Notes: generated from the sequence alone by a model not told the origin. A stretch of 64,000 bases of DNA from Solea solea (GCF_958295425.1 NC_081142.1:27236822-27300821); one strand, 5' to 3'. Counted from the first letter of the stretch, positions 1 through 16,050 are shown. Translations and numbers: made by a program.

Positions 1-264
1 AAGAACCGAGCATTAAAAAAACAGAACGTGATCAAGATCTGACAGCACTTCGGTTTCATTTATCCGTGCTCAGCTGTAATTTATTCAAAATAATTACGAT
101 GCCAGATGCCGTCCCCCCTTTAACCATCAAAACAAAACTACAAGCTCTGTCCCTCCCATGCAGCTGAGGAGATGTCACATGAGCCAAACTTTGCTTTTTC
201 ATTTCAGGTACATGCCATATTCCACTTTGGGAAGACAGACAGTGACAGTGTTGTTCTAGTAACA

Positions 265-287
265 GGGTGGGGTGGGGTTGGGGGGGG
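265..287 (+). other. G-quadruplex motif
   Basis: Four G-runs (3, 4, 4 and 8 G) separated by loops T, T and TT; a textbook short-loop parallel quadruplex pattern. Confidence 0.7.
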
Positions 288-479
288 CAAAAGCTTTTTG
301 CTGCTAAGGAGCTGTTCCAGAGATGAGAATGGAGAAAAAAAACAAAAAAAAAGCAAGGTGATCAGTGCTGTTGTGAATTTTGATAACATGTTTCTCATGT
401 CTGAGACAAATGATGGAAATTCTTAAGGAGTGGGTCTGCATTGTGCCAAAGATGCTCCAAATTAGCCTTCAAGAACGAC

Positions 480-800
480 TCTCAGTGTGCATACGGAGGC
501 CGCGCCAGTAAATAAAGGGCCGGCATAAATTACCTTTGGATGTCAATCGCGATAGCGCGCCCTCTTTTCTTTTTGTTATCATGTTGCCGATTCGTCTCGC
601 TGGCGGATGACATGAAATGAAAGTCTCCCTTTTCTGCCTCGCGTTCTCTTCCTCTAGCACCACCAACGTACTCAACAGAAGCGCTTTGTGACACTTGAAA
701 ACGTTCCGGGTTTGAAGGAACCACAGCTGGGCCCCGGCTGATTGGCTCGCCGCGCACAGACTGCCACTAAACTTTCGCTGCTCGAGGAGTTGTCTGTGCC
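480..800. promoter_or_regulatory. candidate conserved non-coding element
   Basis: Unique, comparatively CpG-rich block in an AT-rich flank, with GCGATAGCGCGCC and a CCAAT-type GATTGG near 740. No repeat content and no believable protein. Inferred as regulatory only because of composition and setting near a developmental gene. Confidence 0.25.
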
Positions 801-1028
801 GGGACAGGTGGTGTTTATGCAGATGAATGAACACATTACTGTGTGCTCTTCCTTTTGGTTTAAACATTAGTGTTTCAAATGTGACAAATCAGATGTTCAT
901 CTCCTGCTAAATGCGGCTGCATTGTGTTTGTGTGTGAGTAGCTCGGAGACCTTTTCTACGTCAATTCCTGTAGGTGTTGATGTGCACGTCTATAAAGTGT
1001 GGACATCATATACAGCCTCTCAGACTAC

Positions 1029-1089
<61 letters not shown>

Positions 1090-1090
1090 T
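1029..1090 (+). repeat. compound microsatellite (TA)n(GA)n(GATA)n
   Basis: Three adjoining simple repeats in sequence: TA, then GA, then about eight GATA units. Confidence 0.95.
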
Positions 1091-1713
1091 GTTATTTTTT
1101 GAACATCTTCATCCAGACTTGACTTTATTTTCCACATGTACCTGAAATCCTATTGTAACAGAAACTGGAGGCTGGAAATGTATTTTTCATACAACAGCTG
1201 AGCTGAGACTTTGCTGCCAGATCTTAAAAATGGGCATTGTGAACACGCTGCAATTATCTCCCCATTATCGCACATATGTTCCGTTATAATTGGACCTCTG
1301 CTCTTGTCAGTTCAGTGAAGTGGATCACTGACGGCGACTAGCTCGCTGCTAATGATATTACACTTTCTATATGTGGTGAAAGGGGAAAAAAAGAAACCTA
1401 AAGGTTGCATGATTAGAGACATTATTTCTGTCTGCGCGGGTTCTAAAAGTCATGACAATTATCTTCTTTAGGGCAAAAATTGTTGATGATTTTATTATCA
1501 TTTTCTGAAACATTTATCAGTTAATTCTACTTAAAAGCCGAAATTGTCCAATTTTAAACTGGTATTTAAAATGACAGTTTGGCTTTTTTGGGAGTGACAC
1601 AAAAATATTTATAAACAGAAACCTGAATATTTTTAAAGCCTTTCAGCGATTCATCTTTGAATAATCACATATTTAGTCATACAAAATTTTAAAAAACCCT
1701 TATGTTCTTCCTT

Positions 1714-1760
1714 TCTTTCACATACAACAACTGTATTATAGTGTTTTTGTATGTGAAAGA
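1714..1760. repeat. perfect inverted repeat, 14-bp arms, 19-nt loop
   Basis: TCTTTCACATACAA at 1714-1727 is the exact reverse complement of 1747-1760. No terminal duplication or transposon ends were recognised around it. Confidence 0.85.
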
Positions 1761-3452
1761 CTTATTCTCTTTGAAGATACACGTCAGCCAGCATCTTGAC
1801 CTGTCAATATCATCTTATATGCAGATGACACTGCAATATTCTAGGTAATATTTAGGTGTATGCATAAAAAATGATTCTTATCTTATCAAAACATGCATTA
1901 GTACAAAATCCAAACAATATTACTGTCATAAATGAAGAAAAACTGGGTAAAATCTTAGGTTTTACACCAACTGTGGATCACAATTTGTGCAAAGTTCTCT
2001 GGAACTGCATGTTTTGTGTTCATCAGTGAGATAAAGAGGCTTAAATCAACATTATGTGTGTAAATGTGCAACAAATGTATAAAGAACATATTCCATAAGG
2101 GAACAAACTTATGCTGCAATTGCAAAATATTGATATTTTTTCAAAAGCAGTCCCAAAAGAGATAAAAGCCGTGCTTGATAAGAAGTGATAGATGAGGGAG
2201 GACATTTATAGACTGAGGCCGAGACTATATGAAATGTTTGCTCCACTTGCACTGTGCTGCTTTTGTTGCTGCAACACTGTGTGCTGTGGGTGAGACACTA
2301 AAGTCTCTATTGTCTGAGTCAACTTGACCTGACCTAGCTGGTTAAGCTGAGGCATTGTGAGCAGCAAATTGCTTCAACTAGGGGGGTAGCTGCTTTGTGA
2401 GGCTACGGGGGAAAATAACCTGATTTAAAAAAAGAAAGAAAAAAAAAGCCCATACCAATAGTTAGTGCAAAGAAAGACCAGTTTTGTCCCTGGAAGAAAA
2501 AAAAAGCTGTTTATTTCCAACTGCCAGTGAAAAACACCAGCACTGTGTCAACGGAGTGGTCCGACGCCCTGTGTGAGCTCATCCTTCCTCATCCATTTAG
2601 CCGTCCTCGCTGTTTTTGCACGCACATATGCTGCAGTTTCTCACCAAGCCGCGTATATGAGATGCAGACATATGTCCGCGTACGCACATGTTAGACACGT
2701 CAGGCCTTCCACTTCGTGCAGGGAGGCGACGGTTGTGAGAAAAATCCACAAATGCTGAGCCAATCGACAACTCATATTTTGGCCTGAAGCCGGCGGCAGC
2801 GCTGAGAGGGCCAGACAGCGCTTAGCACAAGCTCCTAATCACATTTCACCACTCGACAAGTCCGAGCTTGTAAAACTCACTCCCAGTACTTGGTTTCGCA
2901 CCCGCCGTTATCCTCCCAGTGTCAGTGAGTTGATCCAGAGACTGCTTTTATTTATTTAAAAAAAAAAAAAAATGTAATTAACTGTGCCACAGCACGACCT
3001 CGCTGAGTTCTCGCTGTGGATTGAAAATAAAAACAAACAACGTGATGGAAATGAGGTTAATGTCGCCGTAGTCGAGCTGCCATGTTGGAAAAATCTAATC
3101 CAGCCACACTCCAGTTGAGACAAGATTTCGGCTTCTGTTTGTTTTATTCATCATTTTAACACAAAGTCATCGACTCCTCAGCGTCACCGCGTCAGCGTGT
3201 CACCGCGTCACTGTCTCTGGAGCACACGTCTGTTGTAGAGTTGGATTTTTGGTAGATGCTGCTAAGTTTCAAATTTCAGATACCAAAACATAGTAAAGAT
3301 GTTCTTATCAAAGCCTCACAACAAAGGTATGTAACATTATTAAATCTAATTAAATACAAATTATTGTACTTAAAATCTAAGCACTATCTTTTTTGAATTG
3401 AAAAAAATGTATTGACCCCATTGTCACATGAGCAAACATAGGGATGGAATGA

Positions 3453-3456
3453 CATA

Positions 3457-3494
<38 letters not shown>

Positions 3495-3506
3495 CATATA
3501 TGTATA
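3453..3506 (+). repeat. (TA)n microsatellite with TACA interruptions
   Basis: Nearly pure TA alternation broken twice by ACA. Confidence 0.95.
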
Positions 3507-4603
3507 TTGTTAATCATATTATTCTTATGTTAATATTTGTGTTGTGACAGCAGCATTTGAGTATTTCAGGTTTGATAAAAGATGTAACCCACAGACACTT
3601 TTAGATGAACCTCATTTATCGACCTTGTCGACCTCTGGATGACATTCAGACACCAAACTTTCTCTAAACTTTGAATTTAGTAAGTAGTTGAAAAGAAGGC
3701 TAAAAAAAGACTACAACTGTTATTGTTGGTGATTGAAGGTCTTAAAGGTCATTATGTTAATTAGCAAGCCTGAATTATTTGTGGTTATTCAAAGACGGTG
3801 TGAATGGTTGGGAGTCTTTAAAACACTGATTTCTTTGTGTTGCTGCCACAAAAGTGACACAACAGAGACGAGCGCTGACATGGACCTTGCACCAGCAGTG
3901 TCCCCTACCGTTCACCATCACATGGGACTTTAACTCACAACCACACCGACGACACCGGTCACTATGAGCTACCTTTCAAATGAACACCTGCAAATGATGT
4001 CATGTATGATTTCAGCATGGTGTCACATGTTTCAAACAAGTGTCAAACAGAATTATTCGTATTTCATTTACAAAACATGCAGATGGTGAAGTTTTGTAGA
4101 CGTTTGCTGGGAAGCTGGATTTCTAAGACCAAATAATAACCAAATGAAACAATCACATTCAGTATTAGCTATTAGCCAAATCGGTGTCTGCCCAGAATTA
4201 CACAATTAAATATATTAAATAAGTATTAAGTATACATATGGATACAAATAATAAAATTAAAGTATTTTTCTGCATTGTATGTTACATGAAAGGTTCATGT
4301 GGTCTCATAAATGGATCAGGTTCCACTTGATTCCACTTGATTGCCCTTAGACAGGTGTGTTGTTTTGTTGTTGTGGCTCTTCCCTCCTAAAAGACAGATC
4401 TATCTGAACTAACACCCGTCTCACACCTCGATTCACAACTGCAGAGGTGACGGATCGGCAGTGGAGACGGAATCAAAGGCAGAATTACTGGTGGTTTAGT
4501 TCAGACCAGCCCAAACTTGCTCCTGTTTGTCTACAGAGTGGGCACAGGCTTTAACTCCCCAAAGACCCAGTGCCACCTCCTCATTTCCTGCTGGACCTCC
4601 TCA

Positions 4604-4604
<1 letters not shown>

Positions 4605-4634
<30 letters not shown>
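4605..4634 (+). repeat. (CA)15 microsatellite
   Basis: Uninterrupted CA dinucleotides. Confidence 0.95.
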
Positions 4635-4635
<1 letters not shown>

Positions 4636-4671
4636 CCCTTCCCTGACTCTAATTACCACAGCGTTATAGCT

Positions 4672-4717
4672 GCAGCAGCAGCAGCATCAGCAGCAGTGGC
4701 AGCAGCAGCAGCAGCAT
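4672..4717 (+). repeat. interrupted (CAG)n/(GCA)n tract
   Basis: CAG triplets with CAT and TGG interruptions. It lies in no believable open frame. Confidence 0.85.
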
Positions 4718-6008
4718 CATATCCCTGTGATGAACCATGCTGCTAATTGTTCCATTACATCAACAATAATGCATCTTAAGAAGAACAAAAGATGAAAAAA
4801 GAAAAAGAAAAATCACAAGGGTATAAGGACTAACTTGACATGCTAATTTTCATTAACCCTGATCTCTTGGTTCTTTCATCATCCACCCTCCTCCTCCTCC
4901 TCCTCACTATCTTTCTCGTATACAGTGGCGATGCACTCAAATTATCCACAAGCATTCCAGCTATCACTAATTAACCAAAGAGTTCCTCATTAGGCTATTT
5001 CAAATCCAACCTTAGATCAACACTTACTCAGACCTCGGGGATGCGTGATTCCCAGCAGCAGTTAAACAAACAACCAGTTCAAAGGATCAGGTATTCTCCG
5101 TTAAAAGGAGGAGAGAGAAAAAGAAGTCAAGGGTAAACAACTGCTCATTTGAAAAGAAATGGCTCCAGCAGCTCCCGATCTATAATTCATTTTGCTCAAA
5201 TATATTCTATTTTCTGTCTTAAATTGGATCATTAAGTTATAAAAAGCTCTAAATACAAGAGTGCTAATTGAGCCCAGACTGGGAAACAGTTATCTGCTGC
5301 ACTGGAATCATAAAATGTGTACATTCACTATTTTATATTTACACTTGATCAAATACTTACATGTGAATGATGTCGTTATAGATCTTGGATTTAGGTGGAT
5401 GAAGAGCAAAAGTTATTTGGTAGCTGATGAATCGAGTGATCAGCTAATATCAGCATTTCCTTCATGTGTCAAAAAGACCAAAAACAGGAACCTGTCTGAG
5501 TCCTAAACCTTCATGTCCTCTGTCCTTAGCTACATTAATGTCACCAGAGTTTCTCCTAAACTAAAACATCATTTGACTAAACATAACTTCCCTGCTGCAC
5601 TAGAGTTATTTACAGTTTAACAGCAAGGGGAAACCACTCCGACTGTGTTGCCAAGGATTTCCATTCCATTTTCAAGAAGCTTCTTCCTTTTTACACCTGA
5701 AGAAAGAGCATTTCAGTGTTTTCTCATCCTCAACTAAAACCAGTTTCTTATATCTGAACTCCTGAAGATACAATGACCTGGATGACTGAGAATCTTCATA
5801 GACGTCCTTCATGGAGATTCTTCATCGCCAAAAGAAATCATTTGAGTCTTTGTGGACTGTGATATATGGCTTTATTTTAAACAGTTATTAGTTAGTTAGT
5901 TAGCATCATTGTGCTTTTTAAATGTCAAGTTGGCTAAGCCAGCCAACAGGGTCAATTCAGACACTAAATGTAATATTATCCAAACTAGGTCCTATTCTTC
6001 AGGTGCCA

Positions 6009-6032
6009 TCAAGTGCTGGATCCAGCACTTGA
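6009..6032. repeat. perfect 24-bp palindrome
   Basis: Half-site TCAAGTGCTGGA at 6009-6020 is followed directly by its reverse complement at 6021-6032 with no spacer. The centre is a BamHI-type GGATCC. Confidence 0.9.
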
Positions 6033-7138
6033 AATAAGATGGAGTTCTCAGGGAACATGTACGCGGCACAAAAACATCCGACAATTGCATCCATCAGAAT
6101 GGGATGTGCAGCAACAACATAAATATCATCCTTCCCCCGTGTCTATGGTGATGTGTTTGGAGAGAAGATGGTGACCACAGGCCGTTGCTTTATGTAATGA
6201 GCGGGTTTTTGACGCAGTAGATTCCATGGACATTTCTTTGTGCTTTCAGTCACACGCCAACCTGTTCACTGCTGCCCTGCTTTACTATCTCTATGTTGCT
6301 GTTGCCTCCATCTGTCGCAGGAACGTGGCTGGGTGACAAACACAGATAGAGTTGTGTTGATCAGATAGACTTCATCACTTGTCAATAATTGGTACGAAAC
6401 AGACATGTGTTATTATTTAAAACTTGCACACAACAGTTTTAAAGAATAAAAGGGTTACAACTGGTACACGTACCAGACATAACTTTAAACAGGTTTCTGT
6501 GGTTGCACTCATCTTTGTTGTCTCTTTTGACCAAAATCATAGCACACTATCAAGTGGACTGTGATGGCGATCATCTGCATATAGGATCATGGTGGTCCAC
6601 CTGCGGAAAGACCATAGTGGGACCTCTGTGATCAGATGCATGAAGTAGGGACTCAGTCCTTTGAATGTTTGTTGTTTACACAGTAGCTAGGCCTCTACAC
6701 CTGTACCTGTCTGTGTTCCTCAGAGAGGTCCCGCTACTCCAACCAATCCCAGTCCTAATGTTCAGTCATTTCAGTTGCTCCTCGACCCTCCCTCTTGAGT
6801 GCACTGCCTTAATGTCAGCGCTGTGCACTGGCAGATTTGGAGCCTGTCACTTAAAATATAAAGCCGTCAGATCTGTTACTTTAACCTTGAAGCAATTAGC
6901 TGTTGCCGAGCCATAATGAATCCTGACATCGCTCCGCTGTGATGAAACCCCTAATTGCTCTGTAAAAATTGAAGCTTTTGACATCACTGCTGACAGACTT
7001 TTTTTTCCCTCCCTTGCTTGTGCGGTCGCATGTGACGGCGCCTGGCTGAAACTTGAAAGGTAGCGGAGCTTCTCTGCCATCAGCTGTCCTGTCACTTGAC
7101 AAAAAGAGAGAAAGAAAGCAGGCGAAGGAAGAGAGGGG

Positions 7139-7165
7139 TGGTGTGTGTGTGTGTGTGTGTGTGTG
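7139..7165 (+). repeat. (GT)n microsatellite
   Basis: About 13 GT units followed by a G-rich run. Confidence 0.9.
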
Positions 7166-8385
7166 CGGGGGGGTGGTGGGCTGGCTGGATTTGCTGAAAT
7201 GATGAGGCCATTTAAACTATGATATGTCGTAGCTATGCGGCATCATTCAGCAGGACTGCTGCAGATGTCCGTGAGCTGGCTGTTTATGAGATGACAAGTG
7301 GACGGCGGCTCACACACAGCCTTCATGTCACGCTGTTTCATATACGCACTGTTCTTAGCAACAAAACTTTATGAGCATGTGACGCCACGTACAATCTCCT
7401 CAACCGCATATACATCCAACCTCTAATTTGTTAGTTTACGCGCGCACAGAAGGACGAGAGGAAACAGGTTGCCAGGTCAGAGAAGTGACAGCGTCTGAAA
7501 GCCGGGTTTTTATGCACATCCCCCTTAAACTGCTCACAATCCTGACGTGTGTCACATCCAGCATGTCAGAAATAACTGTGTATTAACTGTTATGCATCTC
7601 TTTAAAACACATTTATCTCGTCATCTGCGCAGACGTTGTCAGTTCCGGGTATGTTACAGGTTTTAATGAGCTCCAACAAGTTTAGTTTGATAACTTAAAT
7701 AAATAATAATAATTGCAATAATAATAATAATAATCAATAAAAAATAGTCAACTATTTGTAACGTTCAAGAAAATTATAAAGAAAATCTGCCTCTTGTGAT
7801 TCATTATGCCTGCAGGAGCAAGTGTGATCACACCTGGAGGTTTTTTAGCGTCTGCATTAAAATGAACGATAATTAGATTTCACTTTAAAAAAAAAACATA
7901 CTTTTAAGAGGTTGCACCTGGATTGTTATTTTTTTATTTTATTTTATTTTATTTTACCCGACACTGATACAGTGTTTTGCACCACTTTGCATCACGCTAC
8001 AGCTGCAGCTGCACGTTTCTGTAGATTAAGATGTTTGTAGGGGTTTGAAATAGGACAAATGGAAAACTCTTTATTCTTCTTATTATTGTTATTATTATAT
8101 AACTTTATATAGAATTAATGAAGCAAGTAAAAAACCTAATGCATACATCAAGTATATATCTATAATGTGTATTCACATTAGGTCAGAACCTGATGATGCG
8201 GCCTCAAATTCCCCTGCAGGCTCATGGTGAAGACGCTGCTGCGGGAACGTGAACGCATCATCGCACGGATGTGGCTACATATTCGATGTATGGGAGAAGT
8301 TATAGCGCGCGTGTTTGTTATTTTTACTATTATTATTATTGTTATTATTTTATTGTATTATTATTATTATTATAATAGTTTCTGT

Positions 8386-8398
8386 GGGGGGGGGGGGG
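8386..8398 (+). repeat. poly-G run (13 G)
   Basis: Homopolymer next to an ATT-rich simple-sequence stretch (8322-8375). Confidence 0.9.
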
Positions 8399-8551
8399 TA
8401 TAAGGAGGAGGACTAGGAGGAGGAGGGGTTAAATTAGTGTTTAGTGAGTGATGCAGGAGATGTGATAATGAGAGGCCAAGGAGAGCAAGTGTTACCTCAT
8501 TATTGTAATGAAAAAGATATCCCACCATTACATCGGTTATGGAGTGAGAGG

Positions 8552-8553
<2 letters not shown>

Positions 8554-8584
<31 letters not shown>
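8554..8584 (+). repeat. (GA)n microsatellite
   Basis: About 15 GA units, flanked by GGGG on both sides. Confidence 0.95.
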
Positions 8585-8589
<5 letters not shown>

Positions 8590-9738
8590 ATTAAAGTGCC
8601 CAACAAGGTTCCTCGAGGCAAGACGAAGAAGAAGAAAACGACTCTCTAAAGCCCATCTGTTCTGGATAATATGCGCCATGTAAAAAGAAAAAGGCCTAAT
8701 CCTCTTTATTCAAGTCTGCTGCCCTTTTCTCCACCAGCAGCCACTGACGCTGTTTTCTCAGCTATTTCTCATCCTTACCTAAAACTTTCTGTTTGGCCTC
8801 AGCGAGCAAATCACCAACCATCAAACCCCAAATCACGACATTAAAATAATCTTTTAACGTTTTATTATTAATAAAGGTACAGTTGAGCCGAAAACCAAAC
8901 CTCTTGTCTCACTTATTTTACTCGTGTTGTGTTTTTAAAATGTGTAACTTATTGTTCGTTCAATTCTGTATTTTTTTTTAATTCCTTTTGTGTGAACTCA
9001 TAGTGAATAAATACACCTAAAACCAGTTCAGACTCTGATTCTAATTTAATCTTCATTTCAACAAAATAAGATCATGAAATAAGAAAAAAAATGTTATTTT
9101 TGTGTTGAAAATGTCATTAAACTTTTATAAATGATATATGTTATAGTAATATTTTACTAACTGTGAAAAAATAACTCATGTAAATCAAGCCTCCTTGGTC
9201 CCGTCGTGATTTACACTCACTGTGGGCGACTTTAAACTACTTGACGCAGTCATTTGCGCCTCAAATCTGCACCTTTATGCTGGAGGAAAAAGGGTGAAAA
9301 AAAGCACGGCCTGAAATTAGTGGGTATAAGAGAGTGTGGTGGCGGCTGCAGCAGAAGCCTATTAATTCACCGTTGCTGTATCTATGAATGCATGCATGCA
9401 TGTATGTATGTGTGGCTTATTATTAATGAATTGGAAAACAGCCCGCACAACCACCGCCACCCTCTAACACCCCCTCCCTTTCCTTTCCTTTCCCCACCCG
9501 CAGAGCGCAATAAATAAATAATGGCGTGTAGAAGTCATGCATATGAACACAACACGCGTCGGGCCACTGCTGTACAACTGCTGCTGTGAATGTGCACAAG
9601 CTGTAGGGTCAATATGGTTAGGCTAATATTTTACGACACTACACAATACATGTGTGTGTATATATATACAGTACATGTGTGCTTTTGCAATCAAAGCTGG
9701 AAAAGGGAAGTTTCATCCTCCCGATCCAGACGCGTCCT

Positions 9739-9754
9739 GTGCGCCATGGCGCAC
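9739..9754. repeat. perfect 16-bp GC-rich palindrome
   Basis: GTGCGCCATGGCGCAC is self-complementary with no spacer, sitting in a CpG-bearing unique block (about 9700-9960) that could be a regulatory element. Confidence 0.85.
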
Positions 9755-10723
9755 GGTGTCGCTCCGTATAATCCACAAACCGCTTATTTCCGATGTCTCT
9801 CTCTGTAAAATAAGTACATTATATTGTATCGCGTTGTCATTATTGCTGCTGAACGAGCAGCGCAGCAACTGTTGTGAAATGTGGGAGCACCGGGGTTTGT
9901 GAGTCTACACGCGGTGACTGACGTGCACGCAGGCGGCTTTGCACAGGGCTCCGTTAACATGTGTTCCCAGTATTAGGAAGCGGCGGATACAGTTAAGCCT
10001 CTGTTTACATGCTGCACAAACACATGACATTATTACTACTGCGCACTGTGGGTTTCTGCAGTGTTAAAACTGCATTACCAGCATCATCATCAAATAATGT
10101 GCAAAAACACACTAAAAAAATGAAATTGACAACTCTAATTAATTTAATATACAGGTTTGGACTCCTTCTCTTTTTTTATGAAGCAGAAAAAGTCGATTTA
10201 GCTCAAAGAAGAAGAAGAAGAAGAAACGAGCCCCGAGGCGCTAATTCACACGCAGAGCCTCCTCGGTTTATTCTCCTGGGTGCGCGCGCTTATATGCAGG
10301 AGGATAAATAAAAAAAAATAAAAAATAAGAACCACAAAAGAATGTGATCATGTTTAATTTCTGTCCGGGTCAGTGTTTGTTCATGTTGAAGCAGCGTCTT
10401 TAAATCCTTAGTGACGGAAAAATCATAAAATAGATCATTAAAGTGAAGCAAAGGGACCAGGATGCACCAACAAAAAGTGATATTTGTTGTTAAATTTGAA
10501 GGAATAAATGAATCCTAAAACTTCCAGAAACAAGTTCACACCAAGAGCTACTGTGAGCAGATTATCTCTCCCTTCTTTCCCTTTTCTTCTCTCCTCTTTC
10601 TTCTTCTTCCTCTCCTGCTCTCGCTCACACGCTGAGAAACTCAGGCTCATTGTCTGCTGCTGCTGCTCCCAGAGAACAGCTGCTGAGCCAAGGCCGCATT
10701 CCCAGCGAAACACCCGAGACACC

Positions 10724-10739
10724 GACACACACTCACACT

Positions 10740-10773
<34 letters not shown>

Positions 10774-10780
10774 CACACAC
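10724..10780 (+). repeat. (CA)n microsatellite, interrupted
   Basis: CA units with single CT and CG interruptions. It produces spurious Thr-His frames. Confidence 0.95.
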
Positions 10781-11476
10781 GACCCACCGGCACCGATCAG
10801 CTGCTGCGTTATCATCCATATGTATGCGCCGAAGACGGAGAGGAAACATGGAGGCAGTGACCTCCGCTCTGTGATCACCACTCAGAGGAAAAAAAAATAA
10901 ATTAAACATCCTTCCATTTAAACACCATATGCTCCGATAGCTAATTGTTTACGTTGATCCAGTTATGTCATAAAAAATCATGTCACCCCAATAAAAAGAG
11001 CAAACCGGGGTCACCACTTGTATTATTATTATTATTGTTAATATTATTAATATTATAATTAATATTATGTGACTGAATAGACGTTTTAGCTCTTATCCAT
11101 AAATAAGAAAGTACGATTTAATTGATATGACCTTAATGTAATAATGCAGTGCCCTGTTGATAATCAATAATAAATAACAACAATCCATAAGTTACTATTT
11201 AAATGTCTTAATGTTTTCTTTTTTTTCCTGTTTAAAATTTTGACTCAAATTTGTGGAATAGAAAAGCGTCTGCGAGTTCCATTTTTTTCGTATCATTTAC
11301 TTCTTTATTCATTCACTTCTCCATCTAATAAACTTTATAAGTTTATTTGCTAATGTAAGTGTATTTGTACAAAAGACAAACAAACAAACAATCAGACATG
11401 AGCAAGTCCTCTCGCCTGGTTCGGTTCGGTCCAGTCCGATTCCGATTCCGTTGGTTCCGGAGCCAGAATCAAAGTC

Positions 11477-11482
11477 TTTATT
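11477..11482 (-). terminator. barhl2: candidate polyadenylation signal AATAAA, distal
   Basis: AATAAA on the gene strand about 230 nt after the stop codon, followed by a T/C-rich stretch. More matches occur further down in the AT-rich flank (near 11342-11347), so the real 3' end cannot be set from sequence alone. Confidence 0.35.
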
Positions 11483-11673
11483 AGGCTTTTGTTTTTGGCC
11501 TAAATGTTAAATAAAAGCTCCTTATTTTTTTAAAACCGTCTTTTTTTATGTCTCTTTCATTTCAGGATGAAGGAAAAAAAGTCCTGCTGCGGTTCCGGTG
11601 CAGTTCTCCGCATCGTCACGTGTTGGACCAGGTCCGGTCATCGTCCTGCGTCCTTGTCGTTTGTTTATAGTTG

Positions 11674-11679
11674 TTTATT
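11674..11679 (-). terminator. barhl2: candidate polyadenylation signal AATAAA, proximal
   Basis: TTTATT on the plus strand reads AATAAA on the gene strand about 34 nt after the stop codon. It is very close to the stop, so a distal site is an equally likely choice. Confidence 0.3.
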
Positions 11680-11712
11680 TTGTGTTGTTCTTGTTTGTGT
11701 GTGTTTGCTTGT

Positions 11713-15403
<3,691 letters not shown>

Positions 15404-15404
15404 G

Positions 15405-15434
15405 TTAACAAAGCAGCAGTGAAGACGTCTTCAT
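15405..15434 (-). promoter_or_regulatory. barhl2 5' leader uORF ending one base before the start codon
   Basis: ATG at 15434-15432 opens the nine-residue frame MKTSSLLLC; its TAA occupies 15407-15405, leaving a single C before the main ATG at 15403. It lies in a different frame from barhl2. Such spacing favours termination-reinitiation or leaky scanning as a translational control. The leader also contains an ATG-TAA start-stop near 15572-15577. Whether this leader is transcribed from an upstream start site is inferred. Confidence 0.5.
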
Positions 15435-15710
15435 AACAACCGCGAGGGAAATGCAGCTTCTCCTCCTCGCGAGAAACAAAATAACAAATACAAAAATAGA
15501 ATAAATGTAATTTTTAAAAAAATAAATAAACCCAGAATCCACGTTTAAAGGAGATTTATGGTCCAGAAAACATGTTACATTCAGGGAGCGCAGGAAAAAG
15601 GAGTGTAAAAAAACAAAAAGTCTGCGTCGTCGCCGTCCACGCGCGTCCCTCTTCAGTTTCTGCGTGGATTTTGAACTTTGTGTTAAAAGTTGAGAGGAGA
15701 TATACACTCT

Positions 15711-15744
15711 GCTGCTGCTTCTGCTGCTGCTGCTGCTGCTCACT
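15711..15744 (-). repeat. (CAG)n tract in the presumed 5' leader of barhl2
   Basis: Reads as interrupted CAG/GCA repeats on the gene strand, about 310-340 nt upstream of the ATG. It is likely transcribed if the start site lies near the CRE. Confidence 0.8.
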
Positions 15745-15779
15745 CCTCCAACATCACACTCCCCCTCTTTTTTTCTTTT

Positions 15780-16050
15780 CTCTTTTTTTTAGCTGCTAAT
15801 CGCTCCAGTGTTGCTCTACAATGACTTCCTACACTGACGTCACGGCCCACGGCGAGAGAGAGAGGGAGGGAGGGAGAGATGCGGGGGGATTAATATTTTC
15901 TCCTTAATAATAAACACAAGACGCCTTTTCTCCCTCTCTCGCTCTCGCTCTCTCTCTATCCTCCATCCTCCATCCCTCCATCTCCATCCCTCCCTCCTCC
16001 TGTCATTGGTTTGCATCCTGACCGGCTGTGCTGCACTTCACCAATCAGGG
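15780..16050 (-). promoter_or_regulatory. barhl2: probable barhl2 promoter zone (CRE, CCAAT boxes, CpG-rich)
   Basis: A full palindromic CRE TGACGTCA lies at 15835-15842, about 430 bp upstream of the ATG. ATTGG (CCAAT on the gene strand) is at 16005-16009, directly abutting a TTTGCAT octamer-like half. A second CCAAT at 16041-16045 points the opposite way. A GA/CT-rich purine tract separates them (15852-15998). No convincing TATA box is seen. The start site is inferred to be near 15,800; opposing CCAAT boxes would suit bidirectional initiation. Confidence 0.5.

Larger units (their letters stand above)
1..11469. other. non-coding 3' flank of barhl2 (gene desert)
   Basis: No coding region is supported: open frames are short, lack recognisable domains and often run through microsatellites. 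Contents worth naming (listed separately where firm) are microsatellites, a G-quadruplex motif, three palindromes or hairpins and a CpG-bearing unique block at 480-800. Sequence at 8820-9180 and 10890-11400 is plainly AT-rich with nothing further visible. Confidence 0.7.

Noticed and set aside
15435..15743. Upstream extension of the uORF to a 112-residue frame
   Set aside because: It has no ATG before MKTSSLLLC; the upstream start would be GTG inside a CAG repeat.
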